This document shows, one piece after another, positions 25,043 to 34,339 of a DNA stretch of 64,000 nucleotides. Both the position numbers and the translations under genes were made by a program. The notes beneath the pieces are model-generated. The model saw nothing but the letters and a program-made list of their open reading frames with translations. It had not been told where the DNA came from and did not search any database. The DNA comes from Lentisphaerae bacterium GWF2_57_35 (GTDB lineage Bacteria > Verrucomicrobiota > Kiritimatiellia > CAIQIC01 > GWF2-57-35): the NCBI GenBank assembly GCA_001804865.1, contig MHBK01000009.1:62001-126000 (forward strand). Reading direction: 5' to 3'. The stretch's first letter is position 1. Each line of letters begins with the position of its first letter.

Positions 25043-26515
25043 ATGGATTTCTGCCTGACAAACGCTAACGAAAAAAATGTGTGCCGTCAAATTGCCGCCA
25101 TCACATATGCCGGCATTACCGCCCAAATACGGGAACAGATGCTTGGACTTCTTGATCGCAGAAGCAACGCCTCGATTTTTTCATATCGGCAGGCGCCATC
25201 CAGTATACGCGAGATCGTGGAATCTGTTGGCCGCTTAATGGAATTGAATACTAGGGATAGCGAGCCAGAGTTTCATCGTTTGCTACAGCGAATCTTGTCT
25301 AATTCAGCTATCAACGCCTTGATCAAACTGCAAGTCGCCGAACAATATTGCGCATTAACCGGCGGACAAAATGCCGCATGGGTTATACAAGATCTAAACG
25401 ACAATGAACTGACAGCTCCGCATCAGCAACTGCCGTTCATCAATCTATGTCTATGGACTAATCAGTTTGCTAAAGCAAAGACGGCTGCGGACAAAGTCAT
25501 CGAGTCCAAAGCTCAATCGATCTGTGACCATTTAGCCGCAAAGGCTGTTAGCTGGCATGTTCGTGACCGTCGTCGCGCGTCCCTATTTTGCTGGCATCAA
25601 GCTGCAAAGACCGGTCCACTGAACCCGGCGCAAATCCTTACGTTCTGCATGTTGTTGCTGGATATCGGACGGGTAAGTGCCGCCAAGCGGATTTTCCGCA
25701 AGATTGAGCACAGCGCATGTCACGCCAACCCCGACGATCAGTTGCGCACGGCCTTTGCACGCCACATGCTGAGTCTCTCATCGGAAGAAGACCTCCGAAA
25801 TGAAGCAGAATCACTCCTCCAGCGCACTTCATTGAATGCGTCGTTCATTCGTCTATTTCATCCGTGCTGCAATCAGCTGTTTTACAGGCTCGAGATTCCT
25901 CATCCGAATGCGTGCGACAAGAAACTGGCTCGCGCCTATTCACAATTATTGCTAGCGGAATGGCATCTCAAGCGTTTCTCACCTGAGTCCTTGCTAGTGG
26001 GCAGCAAATTCTTGGCATATTCAGACTTGATGCCGCAGGCCATGGAAATCATGGGGGAGCGTCAGATCAAAGATTCCACGTTCGTCGATGGTTTTTCGTC
26101 ATTGGCGGTCTACGCCTGGATTGCAGGTATGAATGATGCGGCACAAGCCTGCTACGCGCGCGAACCCTTGGAACGACCCCATACGTCCCTAGGCTGGCTT
26201 AGGATGGCGCTTGCCGCCGCACTGCTCGGCAAAATTTGCGAGGCCGAACGTTTTCTAAAAAGACTTTATGATCAAGCTCCTGATTTTTTTATACAGCAAC
26301 CATCCTCCACTCGACTTTGGGGTATTTTATCTATTCTTCTTAAGACGATGGGATGGGAAAGAGCCGCCAAACAAGTCGCGATCTTTGCAAGCAGCGATCC
26401 CTACTGGAAATATCGGCAACATCTCTTTGTGCGTTGTCCAATAGCTGAAAAAACAGCTGCGATTCCTGCCTTTAAATGGCCCGCTTTTTTCCAGCAAGAC
26501 TCGTTCTGGAATTGA
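25043..26515 (+). CDS. Hypothetical TPR-like helical protein at the start of the glycan locus
   Basis: A 490-residue protein not recognised as a whole. It is almost entirely helical, with loosely repeated pairs such as LLDIGRVSAAKRIFRKIE and LLGKICEAERFLKRLYDQAP, which resemble TPR repeats. There is no signal peptide. The first 30 residues contain several Cys and polar residues. It opens the AT-richer glycan locus, 45 nt before the bi-methyltransferase gene, and may act as a scaffold or regulator. No function can be assigned. The gap 24854-25042 before it holds no clear signal. Confidence 0.6.
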   Translation: MDFCLTNANEKNVCRQIAAITYAGITAQIREQMLGLLDRRSNASIFSYRQAPSSIREIVESVGRLMELNTRDSEPEFHRLLQRILSNSAINALIKLQVAEQYCALTGGQNAAWVIQDLNDNELTAPHQQLPFINLCLWTNQFAKAKTAADKVIESKAQSICDHLAAKAVSWHVRDRRRASLFCWHQAAKTGPLNPAQILTFCMLLLDIGRVSAAKRIFRKIEHSACHANPDDQLRTAFARHMLSLSSEEDLRNEAESLLQRTSLNASFIRLFHPCCNQLFYRLEIPHPNACDKKLARAYSQLLLAEWHLKRFSPESLLVGSKFLAYSDLMPQAMEIMGERQIKDSTFVDGFSSLAVYAWIAGMNDAAQACYAREPLERPHTSLGWLRMALAAALLGKICEAERFLKRLYDQAPDFFIQQPSSTRLWGILSILLKTMGWERAAKQVAIFASSDPYWKYRQHLFVRCPIAEKTAAIPAFKWPAFFQQDSFWN

Positions 26516-26560
26516 TCGCTTCGTATTGTTTGATGAACACGACCGCAATGAGAAGTTAAA

Positions 26561-28777
26561 ATGAAAAAACCTGTTTATTATCGGTGGTATAATTATCGTC
26601 GTGAAGCTTTGCCTAATGCTTATTTGGCTTCTTTAGAAGAAGGCGTCTCCTGTTTAGAAGAGGCTCAGGCCAAGACCGGTTATTCCATCGGCTATCCGGG
26701 CTGGAATTTGCTGTATTATGCGGCCGTGTGCGCATTGGATCCCCGCAAGGAGAACGTTATTCTTGAAACAGGAAGCAACATCGGCTGTTCATCTATTGTT
26801 CTTGCTCAAGCGTTGCGTGATGCAAAGGTGCGCGGTCATTTGCATACGATCGAAGCTGATCCTGCCGCGCATGAAAAAGCCGTGACCAACATAAAGCTCG
26901 CGGGATTAAGTGACCTCACTACAGCTCATCTTGGTCGCAGCGCGGAAATTCTTCCAAGCCTTCTGGCTTCACTTCGCGAACCCCTTTCCGTTGCGTTTTT
27001 GGACGCATCCCATCTCTTTGATGATATCATGTCCGAATTTTCGCTCGTCCTTCCGTATTTAAAAACGGACGGGGTTGTAATCTTCGACAATACTTACCCG
27101 CTCGCGGATAAAGGCGAGGATCCGCGTGTTCATGGCGCGCTTCTTGAGATTACAAATCGCTATGGGGGAAATGTTGTGCATTTTCCTTTTGTTTCCTGGT
27201 ACACCCCAGGAATGGCTGTTTGGCAGCCGGATCAGGAAGGCACCTCAAGAGATCTCATCAAGGTGCAACGACACGACGCCACAAATCAGGCTGTCGATGG
27301 GATATCGAAAACTCTTTCCTCGTGTAGCTTTGCCGTCACAACTTCATTACAGCGGATATTCCCTCACGTAGCGTACGAATCATTTTTGAAGGCTTTTACA
27401 GCTGTATTCCAAATCTATAGCAAGATCAGCGGACGATTTTGCGGCGATGGAGGAGATCATCTTGCGCAATACTGCGCTTGCATCGAATTCCTGAATACAC
27501 AACCGGACACAGAAGTCTTCAGGGCAGTCGAAATTGGCTCTCTTTTCGGAGGAAGCGCCTCTCTCATCCTTAGCGCAGCCAGGGACAGGGGCAAGGCAGC
27601 TAAACTGACTTGTATCGACCCTATGTCTGGTTTTTACGCAAAACCGGACATATCGGGAGTTGAAGTTTCTCCCAAAACCTTTTGGACCAATATTGGCCAC
27701 ATGGGCTTTGGACACGAGCAAGTGGATCTCCAGATCATGACAAGCGATGCTTTCGATGTTCGCACAAATATTGCCAATGAATCCTGCGGGATATTGCTGA
27801 TTGATGGAGATCATTCATATCAAGGAGTGAAGTCTGATTGGGAGAGATATTCGCACGTCGTCAGTCCAGGCGGATTCGTTCTGTTCGATGATTACGGCGA
27901 TGCCGCATGGCCAGACATCACACGCTTTGTCGATGATCTTGTTGCGGACTTGCCATGCGGATGGAAAGGATTGGGAGCCATCGGCACTACGTATGTTGTC
28001 TCGCGTTCTTACAGTGCGAAACCCACCGCAGTCCCGACAAAAGAGATTAGCGACGACTGGAATTCAACCATTGAATCGCTGGCCTTGGCAGATGAATTGA
28101 TCGGCAACAACATAGCTGACGGCTTCCAGCGCACGAGGAGGATCACCCAGCTGCTTTCTAATTTCCTTGGTCACTATCGCCACGTCACAGAGAAACACCG
28201 GAAAATTCAGCCCGTTTGCCCGACTTCGCAACCCAATCGAGCTCAAATCCGTGCTGTTCAACCACCGACTATTACTAGCGAGGGTCTAGAATGTGAATTT
28301 ACTCACGCCAAGAATGTCTTGAATGAATTCGATAAAGCTTATCAAAATAGAATCGCAGCATATGACCGTCTTCGCAAGACCCACGGTTTGTTTATTCGCG
28401 ATTTGCTGAAAATCAAATGGCAGAGCCTTCTGGAAAATGGCCATTTAGAACAAATTTGGCTCTACGGCGCAGGACAGCATACACGATGGCTTCTCCGCCA
28501 AGTGGCTCATCAAAAAGGCCCTCGAATTATAGGGATCATTGACGACGCAGCAATATCAGGGCAAACCATCGACGACATTCCTGTTCTTTCATTGAAGGCG
28601 GCATTAAAACACGATATTAAAGCCGTCATCCCATCCACTGACACGCCCAATAGCCCCTTGACACGCAAAGTAGCGCAAGTGTTTCAGCATAAGGCGCAAA
28701 TTATTTCTCTTTATTCGGATTGGCCTCCGGGGCCTTATCCCAAAGAGGAGGATACGAATAGTTCTCAGATTGAATGA
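26561..28777 (+). CDS. Fusion of two methyltransferase domains and the GAGxHT Rossmann module
   Basis: A 738-residue cytosolic protein with three parts. Residues about 50-220 are a Methyltransf_24-like domain (VILETGSNIGCSSIVLAQAL, then LDASHLFDDIMSEF). Residues about 300-490 are a second domain of the same class (AVEIGSLFGGSASLIL, then ILLIDGDHSYQGVKSDWERY, FVLFDDYGDA). After a linker, residues about 620-735 (28420-28760) hold the module IWLYGAGQHTRWLL ... GIIDDAA ... DIPVLS ... SLYSDW. The module recurs in at least six other proteins of this locus. Likely a glycan or precursor methyltransferase. The substrate is unknown, and whether both SAM sites are active is unclear. Confidence 0.8.
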   Translation: MKKPVYYRWYNYRREALPNAYLASLEEGVSCLEEAQAKTGYSIGYPGWNLLYYAAVCALDPRKENVILETGSNIGCSSIVLAQALRDAKVRGHLHTIEADPAAHEKAVTNIKLAGLSDLTTAHLGRSAEILPSLLASLREPLSVAFLDASHLFDDIMSEFSLVLPYLKTDGVVIFDNTYPLADKGEDPRVHGALLEITNRYGGNVVHFPFVSWYTPGMAVWQPDQEGTSRDLIKVQRHDATNQAVDGISKTLSSCSFAVTTSLQRIFPHVAYESFLKAFTAVFQIYSKISGRFCGDGGDHLAQYCACIEFLNTQPDTEVFRAVEIGSLFGGSASLILSAARDRGKAAKLTCIDPMSGFYAKPDISGVEVSPKTFWTNIGHMGFGHEQVDLQIMTSDAFDVRTNIANESCGILLIDGDHSYQGVKSDWERYSHVVSPGGFVLFDDYGDAAWPDITRFVDDLVADLPCGWKGLGAIGTTYVVSRSYSAKPTAVPTKEISDDWNSTIESLALADELIGNNIADGFQRTRRITQLLSNFLGHYRHVTEKHRKIQPVCPTSQPNRAQIRAVQPPTITSEGLECEFTHAKNVLNEFDKAYQNRIAAYDRLRKTHGLFIRDLLKIKWQSLLENGHLEQIWLYGAGQHTRWLLRQVAHQKGPRIIGIIDDAAISGQTIDDIPVLSLKAALKHDIKAVIPSTDTPNSPLTRKVAQVFQHKAQIISLYSDWPPGPYPKEEDTNSSQIE

Positions 28778-28897
28778 ATCTGGAAAAAAACAGCGAGCAT
28801 CTCTCATCATGCGGACCGGGAATGACGGTAGATAAGTTGGCACATCTAACGATGAAGCGGCGATTCTCGTCTGTGATCGAAAAAGATAAGGGAATAA

Positions 28898-30565
28898 ATG
28901 ATGAAAGCTTCAGAATTTCATATTCTTGATTATCTGATCAATCATTCCAAGAACATGCCTGAAAAAATTTTCTGTTTTTTCAGGACGGGCGCTGCTTACA
29001 ACCAGATAACGTATGGAGATCTCCTCAAAAAATCTGCGACTTTCGGAAACTACTTCAAGAATGCCGGCATAGTAAAGGGCGATGTGGTCCTTATTATGCT
29101 CAAGCATTGTCCGGAAATGTATTTTTCCTATATCGGCGCGATGTTAGCGGGGGCGGTCCCGTCATTCATTCCACCCCTAACGGAAAAGCAAGATTCATCC
29201 ATTTTCTGGTCTTCTCATGATGTGTTATTCAGACGGATTGAGGCGAAGGCATTAGTCTTAAGTCGATTGCATGAGGACATGGTAAAGGCCAATTTGAAGG
29301 AAGTTCCAACGGTGATTGCAGTAAACGACATTAGCGATAGCACCGAAACGGGCAACTATGACATCCAACGCTATCCGCTCGCGCTCCTGCAACACAGTTC
29401 AGGAACCACGGGACTTAAAAAGGGGGTTGAGTTATCGCATAAGGCTATCATCGAACAAGTCGTTCGGTATTCTGATGCGCTGGGACTTGAACCATCAGAC
29501 CGGTTCGCAAGTTGGTTGCCATTATATCATGACATGGGGTTGATTGCTTGCTTTCTACTTCCGCTTATCAAAGGTCTTTCAATTGTGTCTCAAGATGCAT
29601 TTGAATGGGTATCCAATCCGGTAATTTTGCTCGAAGACATCGACGCTTATCGATGCACTCACGCATGGCTGCCTAATTTTGCTTTTCATCACATCCTGCG
29701 ATTTCTGCATTCGGAACAATCATATAATTTGAGCAGCCTGAAAGCTTTGATCGATTGCTCCGAGCCTTGCAAGCCGTTTACAGCCAGTATGTTTATGAAA
29801 GAGATTGAACGCATGGGGTGTAGTCCGGCTGTTTTTCAGACATGTTATGCAATGGCTGAAACAGTTTTTGCAGTGACCCAAACCGATCTTCATCGTCCCC
29901 CCTCGGTCATACGCACCGACAAGGATAGCTTTCAAACTCATCAGCGCATCAAACTCTGCGAGAGCAATAGCTTGGAATTCATTTCTTGTGGCCGTCCTAT
30001 CTCCGGCATGACGGTTCGGATTGCAGACGAAACCGGCAGAACACTGAACGCGGGACAAGTGGGTGAAATCGTTGTGTCGGGACCATGTCTTTTTGACGGG
30101 TATTTCCGGTTGCCGGAAAAGTCTGCGGAACGATTGAAGGGGGGAGAGTACTACACCCATGATCTGGGCTTTATACACGACGAAGAGCTGTATGTGACAG
30201 GTCGTGTGGACGATCTAATTATTATTTATGGAAAAAAGTTCTACGCACATGACATTGAATTCATTGCCAATCAGTGTGCCGGCATCGCCAAAGGGCGCTG
30301 TGTAGCCATCGCCATGGAAAATCAGATGGCAGGGTCTCAAGAAATTGTGCTCTTGGCTGAAACAGACGAAACACAGGCCGAAACGAGAAAGAACATCATG
30401 TTAGAATTGAAACGTCAACTGTTGGCGCAGATGGGGCTGGCCATTCAACGCATCGTTTTGCTTGAAAAGGGACATTTAGTGAAAACAACCAGCGGCAAAA
30501 TCAGTCGGGATATGAATCGAAAGAACTATATTCAGTCCCTGCAAGCCGCAGGAGCAATGGCATGA
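28898..30565 (+). CDS. Fatty-acyl-AMP ligase-like AMP-binding enzyme
   Basis: A 555-residue adenylate-forming enzyme. The P-loop is LLQHSSGTTGLKKGVELSH, followed by SWLPLYHDMGLI (typical of fatty-acyl-AMP ligases), CYAMAETVF, YTHDLGF with the ribose-binding Asp, and the C-terminal catalytic lysine in TTSGKISRD (K534). These enzymes activate a fatty acid with ATP and load it on a carrier protein. The next gene, overlapping by 4 nt, is an acyl carrier protein, which strongly supports that role. Either of two consecutive ATGs (28898 or 28901 region) could be the start. Confidence 0.88.
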   Translation: MMKASEFHILDYLINHSKNMPEKIFCFFRTGAAYNQITYGDLLKKSATFGNYFKNAGIVKGDVVLIMLKHCPEMYFSYIGAMLAGAVPSFIPPLTEKQDSSIFWSSHDVLFRRIEAKALVLSRLHEDMVKANLKEVPTVIAVNDISDSTETGNYDIQRYPLALLQHSSGTTGLKKGVELSHKAIIEQVVRYSDALGLEPSDRFASWLPLYHDMGLIACFLLPLIKGLSIVSQDAFEWVSNPVILLEDIDAYRCTHAWLPNFAFHHILRFLHSEQSYNLSSLKALIDCSEPCKPFTASMFMKEIERMGCSPAVFQTCYAMAETVFAVTQTDLHRPPSVIRTDKDSFQTHQRIKLCESNSLEFISCGRPISGMTVRIADETGRTLNAGQVGEIVVSGPCLFDGYFRLPEKSAERLKGGEYYTHDLGFIHDEELYVTGRVDDLIIIYGKKFYAHDIEFIANQCAGIAKGRCVAIAMENQMAGSQEIVLLAETDETQAETRKNIMLELKRQLLAQMGLAIQRIVLLEKGHLVKTTSGKISRDMNRKNYIQSLQAAGAMA

Positions 30566-30819
30566 ATGAAGAAGAAGTATTCAAGCAGGTTATCGATTCC
30601 ATACGGTTGATATTTGGTGATTACGATGTGGTCATTACGAAAAAGACCGTCGCTGACGAAGTAAATGGCTGGGATTCTCTTTATCATTCATTGTTCATTC
30701 TGGATCTCGAAAAAAAATTTGGGATAACAATCCCTCTAGAAGTAACATGCTCGCTGAAAAATGTTGGGGAATTAGTCGAGTATATGATGAGGCGCATTCA
30801 TGAAAACAGTCGTTCTTGA
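30562..30819 (+). CDS. Acyl carrier protein (dedicated)
   Basis: An 85-residue carrier protein. The phosphopantetheine serine lies in GWDSLYHSLFI (Ser39), followed by LEKKFGITIP, the usual helix II-III pattern of ACPs. The ATG overlaps the stop of the acyl-AMP ligase gene (ATGA), and the end overlaps the WcbI-like gene by 20 nt. Both features tie the three genes together. It most likely carries the acyl group activated by the ligase to a glycan acyltransferase and is separate from the housekeeping ACP. Confidence 0.9.
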   Translation: MNEEEVFKQVIDSIRLIFGDYDVVITKKTVADEVNGWDSLYHSLFILDLEKKFGITIPLEVTCSLKNVGELVEYMMRRIHENSRS

Positions 30820-31648
30820 AGGCAATTGCCAAGCCGGAATAATGGCACGATTTTTAGGTCTTTGCCCTGTTTTGGCAACGGAATATGAATTCAAGCATGT
30901 GCCTAATTATGGCGAGGCAACGGCAGAACAACGCGGCCAATATAACCACTGGGCGACAACATGCGCTATCTGGATTGAGCAGGTCGGGACCACGCGAACG
31001 ACCGATTATAGCGGATATTTGGCGTCCCACTGTCGCCGCATTCGCATCCCGGTGCTGATTTGTTTATCATTATGGCCGCTAATGGCAAAAGATCCGCGAA
31101 GCAAACCAGAGTTGCCTGCCTATCCTTGGGGTAAATTCCCTTATGGCGACAAATTAGTTATCAAACTGTTGTCACGCTTGAATGACCCAGATCAAGTGTT
31201 CCAGGAATATGTGAATACGGATATCTCCTCAGAGGTAGATTTCAAGATGGTACATGAGATGACCTTGGAACGGTTTCGCCGCATTGAATCAACCTGTGAT
31301 TTTGGTGTTTCGGATTATTATGTTGAACACATTCAGAATGAACGGCTGTTTCATGCGGTCAATCATATGTCGGCCAATTTGATTGAGCAATTGGTGCAAT
31401 CGATAAGCTCTTGTTTGGCTTCTGAAGCCGGTCTTGCAGGGGCCGATTTGAGCGAGGGACAGCATAACCGCCACACAGCTTACGTACAACAGGAGCCTTT
31501 GGGAGGGGTGCAGCTTCCAATCCATCCCCAAGTCATAGAATTTTTCAAACTAACTTGGGTCAAGCCGGATGATTCTTACAAATATTTCAAGCAACATTTG
31601 AATTGGCGTAACTATCTAATGAAATATATTCGATACGAACTTGATTAA
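30800..31648 (+). CDS. WcbI-like capsular polysaccharide biosynthesis protein
   Basis: A 282-residue protein beginning MKTVVLEGNCQAGIMARFL. The GNCQ motif (residues 8-11), together with the later HPQVIEFF segment, is characteristic of the WcbI family (PF18588), first known from the Burkholderia capsule, where the protein binds coenzyme A and is thought to act in acyl transfer. The gene overlaps the ACP gene by 20 nt. Ligase, ACP and WcbI-like protein therefore look like one acylation unit for a glycan. The family assignment is by motif. Confidence 0.75.
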   Translation: MKTVVLEGNCQAGIMARFLGLCPVLATEYEFKHVPNYGEATAEQRGQYNHWATTCAIWIEQVGTTRTTDYSGYLASHCRRIRIPVLICLSLWPLMAKDPRSKPELPAYPWGKFPYGDKLVIKLLSRLNDPDQVFQEYVNTDISSEVDFKMVHEMTLERFRRIESTCDFGVSDYYVEHIQNERLFHAVNHMSANLIEQLVQSISSCLASEAGLAGADLSEGQHNRHTAYVQQEPLGGVQLPIHPQVIEFFKLTWVKPDDSYKYFKQHLNWRNYLMKYIRYELD

Positions 31649-31684
31649 CTGCAATCATTAGTCACACCTAAGAAGAAGGAAAAT

Positions 31685-32449
31685 ATGAATCAGACACAGA
31701 CCGGAATACAGGCCAGAATAAAAGGCCTTGAGCAAGACATGCAACGGAATTACGCCGATCGGGTCACGTTATTTAAGAAGGATGTCATCGATTATGCTTT
31801 CAGCGCTCTTAGCATCAAAAAAGTCGCAGAACTGGGTTGTATCTGGGGCGTGGATGGCGCATATGGTCAATACATTCATGATAAATACGCGCCGACAGAA
31901 GTAGTGATGGTAGATGCCATCTGGAATGAAAACGCCTTGCGTCTATGTCGAGAAAGAAAAAATATCACAACCGTGGATGGGAATTTCTGTGATGTTTCCA
32001 TGCCCCAACGAATTGGGAAAGTGGATGCGATAATTTTCTTTGATATTTTGTTACACATGGTATCCCCCAATTGGGACGAGATGCTTCGAATGTATGCCGA
32101 TTACACGAACGCCTTCCTCATTGTGAATCCGCAGTTTATGGCTACTTCTACAACGGTCCGACTCCTCGATCTAGGCGTCGACGAATATTTTCGAAATATC
32201 CCTCATGCCCCAGATTACCCAATCTATCAAACAGTCTTTGCAGATCCCTATCAAATGGATGCAAAACAAAACAAACCCCTTCGGGATGCTTTTTACATCT
32301 GGCAATGGGGGATTACCAATCATGACCTGATTGACAAGATGGACCGCATGGGCTTTGAGCCGGTTTTAATTCAGAAGGACAAGCTTTACTATGGCAAGGC
32401 AAAGAATTTCGCCAACTACGGCTTTATCTTTGCTCGCTCCCGCAAATGA
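31685..32449 (+). CDS. SAM-dependent methyltransferase-like protein
   Basis: A 254-residue protein. The motif I region is KKVAELGCIWGVDGAYGQYI, then VVMVDAIWNE (acidic residue after strand 2), then IGKVDAIIFFDILLHM. The N-terminal 35 residues are helical and charged. It follows the WcbI-like gene by 36 nt in the same operon. The substrate is probably a sugar or lipid intermediate of this locus. The 168 nt after its stop contain no convincing gene. Confidence 0.78.
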   Translation: MNQTQTGIQARIKGLEQDMQRNYADRVTLFKKDVIDYAFSALSIKKVAELGCIWGVDGAYGQYIHDKYAPTEVVMVDAIWNENALRLCRERKNITTVDGNFCDVSMPQRIGKVDAIIFFDILLHMVSPNWDEMLRMYADYTNAFLIVNPQFMATSTTVRLLDLGVDEYFRNIPHAPDYPIYQTVFADPYQMDAKQNKPLRDAFYIWQWGITNHDLIDKMDRMGFEPVLIQKDKLYYGKAKNFANYGFIFARSRK

Positions 32450-32617
32450 AAAACTCGTAAATTACTTTAAACACAATGGAAACTGCGCCATCCATGTCAC
32501 GGACTATATGGAAGGATCGTTCAAAACATCCTTGCCATATGAGAGTTCCTTCAACATCGCGACCTGCTGCCGGCTTAAAGCGGGAAAATCAATCTCACAA
32601 CCGGAAGAGATGCTGAT

Positions 32618-34306
32618 GTGACAGGATTATTTGTCATTCGCAATGCGTACGAATTAGATCACCTGACTCCAATGATTTCGCTGCTGGCTCAAAAGGACGA
32701 TCTCTTTCAGCTTCTTGTATTAAATGAAAACATTGCCCAGAATGATTATCGGCTGCATCACTTGGAAACGACGGGGCTGACCAAGATTGTTCGACCTCAT
32801 GATCTGTCGTTGTTATCCAGCGATGAATCTAGTCTAGCTACATGGCTGAATCTGCCGTGTCGGGGAGAGACTGGCTTCATCGCTTTCGGTTGGCTTCGTC
32901 ATGGCCAATACGGATTGGCGTTTGTCAAACGACTCATCGCTGCGGCAACCAAGCTGGGCATCCAAACGCTTTGCCTGCCTTCGGAAGCCTGCAGCTTTTC
33001 AAACCGTCTTGTCGCCCGTTCGGATACGGAAAGCAGCGTTATCCTTCGACATGAACCCGGCTGCTGGGTAAATCGCGTATTTGTAACATCGGACGTTTGT
33101 GAATCGAATTATCGGCCATGGGTGGAGTCTGAGCACTTAATTCGGACGGGATATGCACGATATTCCAATTCGTGGATATCCACACTCACTAAAATCGCTC
33201 CAGCTTTCCAATCGCCTGAAGCATTGGGTCATATAAAAATCGCCCTTTTTCTGCCGCGATATGAAATCCCCGCTAATTGGGACGAACTATTGTCCATTAT
33301 TCATATGCTTGCCCGCCAAGATCGCTTGTCTATCGCGATCAAACCGGATGACCAAGGGGCAGGACTTGAACGATTACAGAGGGCTTATCCAGCCTTGCGG
33401 GAGCTGGATGCGACCAACATTCGTTTTGTGGGTCACACGGTTGACAACATTTCACTGGTCCAATGGGCGGACTGGGTCTTGGATGCAGGTACAGAAGCTG
33501 TTTTTGATGCCATTGCACTGAACAAGCCTTTTCGATTGCTCGACTATCTCCTGTGCAATCGTTTAGTGGCTGCTGAGTTCTTTCCAAATACGCGCATTGG
33601 CTGCAGGGATGAGGTGGTGCAGTGGATGACGGCGCTTCCAAATGAAGAGCCGGGTGTATTAAGCAAATGCGAACGCAAAGCTTTTACTGAAAAAGTAATC
33701 AGAGAGTCCGCGTTGGTCTCACGTGACGATCTGTTCTCCGAGCAGCCACCGTCCCCCCGTTCGAAATCGCGTGCGCATTCCAATCAAATGGCGGGGACCA
33801 CTTGTGACGATCTGATCGCGAAGTCTGATCTTATGTTGCGAAATGACCAATTGCTCCGATCCATTGCTGCGTGTCATAAAATGATTGCTGCACGGGACAA
33901 AATGATCCAGATGAGAGAGGACTATCGCAATTCGGTATCCCGACTAGTTAAAGGATGTGTCAGAATATGCTGGGAACGGCTGGCTATCCAAGGTGTTACG
34001 AACGTCATTTTGTTCGGCGCCGGCAAGCATACCGACTGGTTGCTGCACGTTACGCATGACATGCCAACGCCTGCGGTCAGACTGATTCTGGACGATGCGG
34101 CCATTCCAGGGGAAACAAGGTTCGGCATTCCCGTTCTCCGACCATTGGATGCAACGCCGAACGGCGATCCCATCATTCTGTCAACGGATACGCATCAAGA
34201 AACCTTCCGAGCACGCTGCCAAACGTTGTTTGGCGAACGGATCAAATTGATAAATTTGTATGAGGAGCTACAGTTCCCTGGCCCTTATCCTAAAGGGATT
34301 TCATAA
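32618..34306 (+). CDS. GT-B-like protein (CDP-glycerol-transferase-like fold) with C-terminal GAGxHT module
   Basis: A 562-residue protein started by GTG at 32618, with GGAAGAGA upstream. The N-terminal 370 residues resemble a GT-B glycosyltransferase: IKIALFLPRYEIPANWDEL, RLSIAIKPDDQG, then VQWADWVLDAGTEAVFDAIALNKPF, the last being like the donor site of glycerophosphotransferase or capsule transferases. A linker of repeated ARDKMIQMRED-type helix follows. Residues about 455-562 are the module NVILFGAGKHTDWLL ... LILDDAAIPG ... GIPVLRP ... ILSTDTH ... INLYEE. Donor and acceptor unknown. The glycosyltransferase call rests on overall pattern only. Confidence 0.65.
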   Translation: MTGLFVIRNAYELDHLTPMISLLAQKDDLFQLLVLNENIAQNDYRLHHLETTGLTKIVRPHDLSLLSSDESSLATWLNLPCRGETGFIAFGWLRHGQYGLAFVKRLIAAATKLGIQTLCLPSEACSFSNRLVARSDTESSVILRHEPGCWVNRVFVTSDVCESNYRPWVESEHLIRTGYARYSNSWISTLTKIAPAFQSPEALGHIKIALFLPRYEIPANWDELLSIIHMLARQDRLSIAIKPDDQGAGLERLQRAYPALRELDATNIRFVGHTVDNISLVQWADWVLDAGTEAVFDAIALNKPFRLLDYLLCNRLVAAEFFPNTRIGCRDEVVQWMTALPNEEPGVLSKCERKAFTEKVIRESALVSRDDLFSEQPPSPRSKSRAHSNQMAGTTCDDLIAKSDLMLRNDQLLRSIAACHKMIAARDKMIQMREDYRNSVSRLVKGCVRICWERLAIQGVTNVILFGAGKHTDWLLHVTHDMPTPAVRLILDDAAIPGETRFGIPVLRPLDATPNGDPIILSTDTHQETFRARCQTLFGERIKLINLYEELQFPGPYPKGIS

Positions 34307-34339
34307 AGAAGAGTCTTTCTCATAAAACAGAATCATACG

